From assembly GCF_036345175.1 (NCBI RefSeq), contig NZ_CP107780.1:620001-684000 (forward strand): DNA of 64,000 nucleotides, written 5' to 3'. A model generated the notes under the pieces. That model did not search any database. It was not told the DNA's origin and worked only from the letters and a program-made list of their open reading frames with translations. The stretch's first letter is position 1. Every line of letters starts with the position of its first letter. Source of the DNA: Streptomyces sp. NBC_00576. GTDB taxonomy: Bacteria; Actinomycetota; Actinomycetes; Streptomycetales; Streptomycetaceae. Positions 59,581 to 64,000 of the stretch are shown here, piece by piece. Made by a program: the position numbers and the translations under genes.

Positions 59581-60557
59581 CCACCGCCGACTCCGTCCTC
59601 GTGCGCCCGCGCGCCCTCGCCGCGGGCGGTCTCGGTACCGTGCGACGGCATCCGCTGATCCTGGTGCTCGCAGTGATGGTGCTGGTGTTCCAGGTATCGA
59701 CGGGGAGCTTCCTCGACCCGGCCAATCTGCGGGGCATCGCCACCGACGCGGCCACCCTCGCCATCGTCGCCGTGCCCCTCGCGCTGCTCGTGATCAGCGG
59801 GTATCTCGATCTGTCCGTCGGTTCGACGCTCGCCCTCGGCGGACTTGTCGCCGGGTGGCTGGCCGGGCAGGGGCAGTCGCCGGTCGTCGCCGTGCTGGGC
59901 GGACTGGCCGCCGGGGCTGCGGTCGGCGCGGTGAACGGGGTGCTGTGCTGCTACTTCGGGCTGTCGGCGTTCATCGTGACGCTGGGCATGCTGACCGCCG
60001 TACGCGGGCTCGCGCAGCAGCTCTTCCCGTTGCCGCTCAGCGGGTTCGGCTCCGGCTTCGCCTGGCTGGGCGGGTCGCGGATCGCCGGGATCGCGGCACC
60101 GGTCGTCATCGCCGCCCTCGTGCTGGTCGCGGGCGCCCTGTTCCTGGCGCTCACGCCGGCCGGGCGGCATGTCTTCGCGATCGGGGTCAACCGGGAGGCC
60201 GCATATCTGTCGGGTATCAGCATCCGGCGTACGCCCTTCGCGCTCTTCGTCGTCACCGGGGTGGCCGCCGCGCTCGCCGGGGCCATCAAGGCATCCGTGC
60301 TGGACAGTGCGGTCGGCGGGACCTCGGGGGCCGGGTTCGAGTTGACCGTGCTGACCGCCGTGCTGCTGGGCGGGGTCGCGCTCAGCGGCGGATCCGGGTC
60401 CGTACTCGGGGTGCTTCTCGGCGTGCTGTTCCTCGGCAGCCTGCAGAACGGGCTGACACTGCTCGATGTGCCCACCTTCTGGCAGCAGATGGCGCAGGGG
60501 ACCGCTCTGGTGGCCGGCGCCGCGCTCGCGCACTTCGCGCCCCGGTCGTCCCGGTGA
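59577..60557 (+). CDS. Ribose-type ABC transporter permease
   Basis: 326 residues, RbsC-like, eight to ten helices. The family text SGYLDLSVGSTLALGGLVAG near 75-95, GVNREAAYLSGISIRRTPFALFVVTGVAAALAGA near 210-245 and GFELTVLTAVLLGGVALSGGSGSVLG near 255-285 are all present. ATG 59577 overlaps the ATPase stop (ATGA) with AAGGAG upstream. It forms the channel of the importer with the two genes before it. Confidence 0.94.
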   Translation: MTTADSVLVRPRALAAGGLGTVRRHPLILVLAVMVLVFQVSTGSFLDPANLRGIATDAATLAIVAVPLALLVISGYLDLSVGSTLALGGLVAGWLAGQGQSPVVAVLGGLAAGAAVGAVNGVLCCYFGLSAFIVTLGMLTAVRGLAQQLFPLPLSGFGSGFAWLGGSRIAGIAAPVVIAALVLVAGALFLALTPAGRHVFAIGVNREAAYLSGISIRRTPFALFVVTGVAAALAGAIKASVLDSAVGGTSGAGFELTVLTAVLLGGVALSGGSGSVLGVLLGVLFLGSLQNGLTLLDVPTFWQQMAQGTALVAGAALAHFAPRSSR

Positions 60558-60581
60558 ACCCTTCGGCCGGGCCTGTCGGTT

Positions 60582-60683
60582 GTGAACGGGGTCAACACCC
60601 CAGGGGCCGTGAACACCATCAACACCGTGAACTCCATGAACTGCGTCAGCTGCATCAACTCCGTGAAAGAGGTTTCCGCGTGA
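60582..60683 (+). CDS. Possible 33-residue repetitive peptide coupled to the amidohydrolase
   Basis: GTG 60582 opens a frame reading NGVNTPGAVNTINTVNSMN, then CVSCINSVKEVSA, whose TGA overlaps the amidohydrolase GTG (GTGA). It is built from about six nine-base units of the form rTsAACxCC. No convincing ribosome site precedes it. It may be a coupling leader, or only an expanded repeat in the gap. Confidence 0.3.
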   Translation: MNGVNTPGAVNTINTVNSMNCVSCINSVKEVSA

Positions 60684-62377
60684 GCGACAGCTCCCCCACC
60701 CTGATCCTGACCGGCGGTCAGGTCCTCACCGTCGACGGCGACTTCACCGTGGCGGAGGGCGTCGCCGTGCGCGGCCGGGACATCGTCGCCGTCGGGACAG
60801 ACGCCGAGGTGCGCGCCCTGGCAGGCCCGGACACCCGCGTCGTCGAACTGAACGGCCGTACGGTCCTGCCCGGCATCAACGACTCGCATCTGCACGGGGC
60901 GGCGTACGGGATGACGAAGCCGCCCTTCGCCATCGACGTCGGTCATCCGACGGTCGGCTCGATCGCCGACATCGCCGGTGCCGTGGAGCGGGCGGTCCGG
61001 GAGGCGCTGCCCGGCGAATGGGTGGTCGGGCTGGGCTGGGACCCCGGGTATCTGGCGGAGTGTCTCGCCGATCCGCGGCGGTTTCCGCACCGCCGGGACC
61101 TGGACGCGGTCGCGCCGGACCACCCGGTGTGTCTGACCGACTTCTCGGCGCACATGGCATGGGTCAACAGCGCGGCGCTGCGTGCCTGCGGGATCGACGC
61201 GGAGAGTGCGGCGCCGGGCGGCGGTGTCATCGACCTCGGCGCGGACGGGCAGCCCACCGGCATCCTGCGCGAGGCGGCCCAGGGGCTCGTGCAGTCCGGG
61301 CTCCCCTCCCCCACCCTCGCCGAGCGGCGCCTGGCCATCCAGGGGGTGGTCCGCGAGCTGCACTCGCGCGGGATCACCAGTTACACCGAGCCCGGTCTCG
61401 GGCCGGGCGGTGACGAGACCTTCTCCGGCGGGCTGAGCACCGACAACTGGACCGCGTACGCCCAACTGGTCGTCGACGGTGAACTGGACGCCCGGATCAG
61501 TGTGTTGCTGCTCCCCGCGCCCATGGGCGGCTCCGCCGACGACGTCCGCAAAGGGCTGGCCGAGCTGCGCCGACCGGAATCCGCCGACCCCCGGCGCCTC
61601 AACGCCATCGGCGTCAAGATCTTCGCCGACGGGGTGCCGCCGAACCGTACGGCCTGGATGAACGACCCGTATCCCGAGGGCGGCCACGGCGCGCTGTGCG
61701 TGCACGGCGCCACCCCCGCGCTCCAGGTGGACGAGCTGCGGGAGATGATCCGGGTCGCGCACGAGGCCGGCTTCCAGCTCGGCGTGCACGTCACCGGCGA
61801 CCGGGCGATCGACACCGTTGTCGACGCGTTCGTCGACGCCGAGACCGCAGCGCCTCGCGCCGACGCCCGGCACTACGTCATCCACGGCGACTTCATCGGC
61901 GCTCAGAGCCTGGCGAAACTGGCGGCGCACGGGTACGGGGTCAACATGAACCCCGCCATCAAGTGGACCATCTCCGATCTGATGGACGAGGTCGTGGGAC
62001 CCGTGCGGTCGGCGTACCAGTGGCCGGTTCGGTCGGCGATCGAGGCCGGGGTGCGGGTGTGCGCGAGTTCCGACGCGCCGGTCACCAAGCCGGACTGGCG
62101 CCAGGGCGTGGCCGCGATGCTGCTGCGCGAGTCGAAGGCCAGCGGCAGGCCCAGCGGCCCCGAGCAGTGCGTGACGCTCGCCGAGGCGCTGCGCGCCTAC
62201 ACGGCCACTCCGGCCTGGCAGGACTTCGCCAACGACTGGAAGGGCAGCATCGAGCTGGGCAAGATCGCGGACCTGTGCGTGCTGGACCGCCCGCTGCTGG
62301 ACCTCGACCCGCACGACATCGTCGAGGTCGAGGTGGATCTCACCGTCTTCGACGGGCGGGTGGTCTTCGAACGCTGA
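60680..62377 (+). CDS. YtcJ-type metal-dependent amidohydrolase
   Basis: 565 residues of the amidohydro_3 group. H70 and H72 in INDSHLHGAAYG are the first metal ligands; LGVHVTGDRAIDTVVDAF, YVIHGDFI and CASSDAPVTKPDWRQG supply further His and the catalytic Asp. The small beta domain is formed by both termini (LTGGQVLTVDGDF; GKIADLCVLDR). There is no signal peptide. It follows the ribose-type importer in the same direction, so it probably hydrolyses the imported compound, perhaps an amide, ureide or cyclic amide. GTG 60680 has AAAGAGG seven bases upstream. Confidence 0.9.
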   Translation: MSDSSPTLILTGGQVLTVDGDFTVAEGVAVRGRDIVAVGTDAEVRALAGPDTRVVELNGRTVLPGINDSHLHGAAYGMTKPPFAIDVGHPTVGSIADIAGAVERAVREALPGEWVVGLGWDPGYLAECLADPRRFPHRRDLDAVAPDHPVCLTDFSAHMAWVNSAALRACGIDAESAAPGGGVIDLGADGQPTGILREAAQGLVQSGLPSPTLAERRLAIQGVVRELHSRGITSYTEPGLGPGGDETFSGGLSTDNWTAYAQLVVDGELDARISVLLLPAPMGGSADDVRKGLAELRRPESADPRRLNAIGVKIFADGVPPNRTAWMNDPYPEGGHGALCVHGATPALQVDELREMIRVAHEAGFQLGVHVTGDRAIDTVVDAFVDAETAAPRADARHYVIHGDFIGAQSLAKLAAHGYGVNMNPAIKWTISDLMDEVVGPVRSAYQWPVRSAIEAGVRVCASSDAPVTKPDWRQGVAAMLLRESKASGRPSGPEQCVTLAEALRAYTATPAWQDFANDWKGSIELGKIADLCVLDRPLLDLDPHDIVEVEVDLTVFDGRVVFER

Positions 62378-62400
62378 GGATGCTGCGGATCCCGAGGATT

Positions 62401-63240
62401 TCAGGTACGCGGCGCGGCGTCGAGGAACTGGGCCAGGGACGCCTTCAGCGCGGCGACGAACATGCGCCGGGTCTCCTCGTCGAGGGCGTCCAGGGACAGG
62501 TACGGGTTGAGATCCTCCAGTTCGACCAGGAGGAGTTCGCCGTCCGGGGCTCGGCAGGCGTCCACCCGCTGGACGCCATGGCCGAGACCGTTCCAGTCGA
62601 TGAAGTGCTGGGCGAAGCGGAGGTCGGCCGGGGCGGGCCGGTACGGCTCCAGTTGCCAGCGCCGGTCGGTGTGCGGGGCGTACAGGGCGTACTGGAACTC
62701 GTGGTCGACGAAGCAGAACGAGACCTCGTACGTGAAGTCGATGCGCGGCTGGACGAGGACGTTCCCGTCTGCCAGGCCGCGCAGGCGGTCCTCGGGGACT
62801 ATCTCCAGGCCCATGGAGTCCGCGCCCAGCTTGGGCTTGACCACGTAGGCGTCGGCCTTCGGCAGACGGTGCAGGTCTTCCGGGCGGTCGACAGTGGGGA
62901 TGACCGGGTGTCCCGCGGCGGACAGGTCGACGAGGTACTGCTTGCCCGCCATGTCGGCCTTTCCCGTGAGCGGGTTGTAGACGCGGGTCCCGGTGGCGGC
63001 CGCACGCTCGCGGAATTCGTCGTACGCGGCCTGATACTCGAGGACCGGCCCGCTGTTGCGGACCACCACGGCGTCGAAGGCGTGCATCAGTGCTGCCGCG
63101 TCCAGCGGGTGGCACAGGGCGAGGTCGAAGTCTTCACGCAGGCGTGCGGTCAGGAAGATGTCCTCGTCGCAGTAGCGGCGACCGCGCGCCGGGTAGGACA
63201 GGTCGGTGACGTACAGGAGCCGTGGGCGGGCGGACGGCAT
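62401..63240 (-). CDS. Stand-alone ATP-grasp-fold protein
   Basis: 279 residues. Pre-grasp part (LLYVTDLSYPARGRRYCDEDIFLTARL; AVVVRNSGPVLEY). ATP-grasp part with YVVKPKLGADSMGLEIV near 150, NVLVQPRIDFTYEVSFCFV near 182 and the metal acids in LLLVELEDLNPYLSLDAL near 245-262. It is a predicted carboxylate-amine (or -hydroxyl) ligase acting on a small molecule; no precursor peptide is next to it. AGGGAGAG precedes ATG 63240. It is convergent with the amidohydrolase, 23 bases apart. Confidence 0.82.
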   Translation of the reverse strand: MPSARPRLLYVTDLSYPARGRRYCDEDIFLTARLREDFDLALCHPLDAAALMHAFDAVVVRNSGPVLEYQAAYDEFRERAAATGTRVYNPLTGKADMAGKQYLVDLSAAGHPVIPTVDRPEDLHRLPKADAYVVKPKLGADSMGLEIVPEDRLRGLADGNVLVQPRIDFTYEVSFCFVDHEFQYALYAPHTDRRWQLEPYRPAPADLRFAQHFIDWNGLGHGVQRVDACRAPDGELLLVELEDLNPYLSLDALDEETRRMFVAALKASLAQFLDAAPRT

Positions 63241-63344
63241 GAACTCTCCCTGGAGGACTGTGAAGCAGGTGGCGAAGAGGCTGCTGGCGGGGGCGACGCG
63301 AACGGCCGTGACGCCGAGGATGCCCACGCCCACATTGTGCCGCC

Positions 63345-63530
63345 ACAGCTGCGAGTCGGCGCACGGCGGTGCCGCCGTCGATGTTCAGGGCCTGTCCGTT
63401 GATCCACGACCCCTTGCAGGAGAGCAGGATGCGACCAGCTCCGCGAGGCAGGCGTCGTCGGAGATGTCGAAGTACACCGCGACCGCCTGGCCACCTGTAG
63501 GACCTCGCGGCCCATGGCCAAGCTGCTCAG
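63345..63530 (-). pseudogene. Relic of a short-chain dehydrogenase 3' end
   Basis: On the minus strand, VAVYFDISDDACLAELVAS in one frame and SCKGSWINGQALNIDGGTAV in the next are the C-terminal end of an SDR (normally LASxxSxWINGQxLxxDGG). A frameshift near 63430 separates them, and no Rossmann N-terminus or YxxxK motif is present. The 508-base gap 63241-63748 holds only this remnant and unassigned sequence. Confidence 0.6.
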
Positions 63531-63748
63531 TCTCGGTACCGGTCGACCTCCGCTGCGGCCGTCAGGGCAGCCTCTTCACCCTTGTAGGTGATGGCGCCTG
63601 GCGACCTGACCAGCCCAGTCTCAGATTCGTAGTGTGCAACACCCGGCAAGTTCCCCGAAGCTCCGCTGAGCGCTTGCCCCCTGCGGCCAGGGGGTTCTCC
63701 GCTACGGCTGCGGGGTCGTAGAGCCGGGGAGCCGAGCGGTGCTCGAGA

Positions 63749-64000
63749 TCAGGTGCGGCTGTCGGTGAGGTCTGCCAGGAGTGCCGTGATGACGCGGTCG
63801 GTGGAGGCTGCCATGTCGACCGAGTCGGGGGCGAGCAGCCACTGGACCTGGAGGCCGTCCATGACGGCGATGATCGCGTTGGCCGTGTGTTCGAGGTTCG
63901 CGTCGGCCCGGACCTCGCCGAGTTCGCATGCTTCGGCGAGGGCCTCGGTGACGAAGACGCGCAGTCCCGCGTAGCGGTCACGGAAGTACTCCTGGGCGGG
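63749..64000 (-). CDS. C-terminal part of a TetR-family regulator, 5' end outside window
   Basis: Reading from the window edge, 83 residues run to TGA at 63749-63751: EYFRDRYAGLRVFVTEALAEACELGEVRADANLEHTANAIIAVMDGLQVQWLLAPDSVDM. This is the ligand-domain end of a TetR/AcrR regulator of the BetI-like C-terminal type. The DNA-binding domain lies beyond the edge, so targets cannot be inferred. Confidence 0.8.
   Translation of the reverse strand, partial: PAQEYFRDRYAGLRVFVTEALAEACELGEVRADANLEHTANAIIAVMDGLQVQWLLAPDSVDMAASTDRVITALLADLTDSRT

Noticed and set aside
60609..60665. CRISPR-like array from regularly spaced short repeats
   Set aside because: Units are nine bases with no spacers between them; no cas gene is present.
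59138..60679. Long upstream extension of the amidohydrolase frame
   Set aside because: It runs out of frame through the ATPase and permease genes; the amidohydrolase has its own GTG with AAAGAGG at 60680.
59951..63115. A 1054-codon open frame on the minus strand
   Set aside because: It is antisense to the permease and amidohydrolase, both with clear motifs, and shows no domain of its own.

Overview
The window reads as a chromosomal segment of a Streptomyces or close relative. GC is very high with strong third-position bias, GTG starts are common, ATGA/GTGA stop-start overlaps are frequent, and several products are families largely confined to that genus (DUF6479, DUF6328, the PF04672 methyltransferase, the ATP-grasp RiPP pair). 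I saw no tRNA, rRNA, CRISPR array or prophage. Most of it is ordinary chromosome with small accessory patches, relic genes and dispersed intergenic repeats.

Layout. 1-1.3 kb: the end of an unknown gene coupled to a polyprenyl diphosphate synthase of the encapsulin-cargo-like type. 1.5-3.2 kb: a membrane protein whose kinase domain has lost its catalytic residues. 3.3-9.1 kb: small membrane and unknown genes, an aldo/keto reductase and a Tat-exported FAD oxidase. 9.2-12.6 kb: a coupled MFS pump and TetR regulator behind two tandem operators, then a flavin monooxygenase. 12.8-17.9 kb: RNase HI, VOC and DinB-fold proteins, a DUF3105 protein, and two relics. 18-23 kb: methylmalonyl-CoA mutase (mutA-mutB-meaB). 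23-26.6 kb: two metal modules, a YcnI-type copper pair and an ArsR sensor with a His-tailed exporter. 26.8-30.6 kb: a MalY/PatB lyase, an iron-sulphur subunit relic, DUF1569 and TPR proteins.

30.9-34.5 kb: a SAM methyltransferase, a DUF6479 protein, a two-gene graspetide locus (63-aa precursor plus ATP-grasp ligase, no canonical methyltransferase), a GNAT and a zinc-free bL32. 34.5-36.6 kb: the TIGR03943/permease pair, split by what looks like the right end of an IS200/IS605 element. 36.8-39 kb: a molybdate-type MerR/TOBE protein, a serine hydrolase and a small P-loop kinase.

39-48.7 kb: a carbohydrate locus. A ROK regulator and a BadF-type sugar kinase diverge around an operator; a solute-binding lipoprotein and two permeases are followed by two large unrecognised cytosolic proteins that probably process the imported sugar. 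48.9-55 kb: a Tat-exported PAP2 phosphatase/haloperoxidase-like protein ending in an autotransporter-type repeat, a GT-C glycosyltransferase, an RpiR regulator, an unknown gene and a peptidoglycan-binding membrane protein. 55-62.4 kb: a LuxR regulator diverges from a ribose-type ABC importer (Tat lipoprotein, double ATPase, permease) that leads into an amidohydrolase. 62.4-64 kb: a lone ATP-grasp protein, an SDR relic and the end of a TetR gene.

The strongest candidates for something new are the methyltransferase-less graspetide locus, the paired cytosolic proteins of the sugar locus, the pseudokinase, and the orphan IS605/omega-RNA-like end. All family names come from reading the sequence; no search was run.
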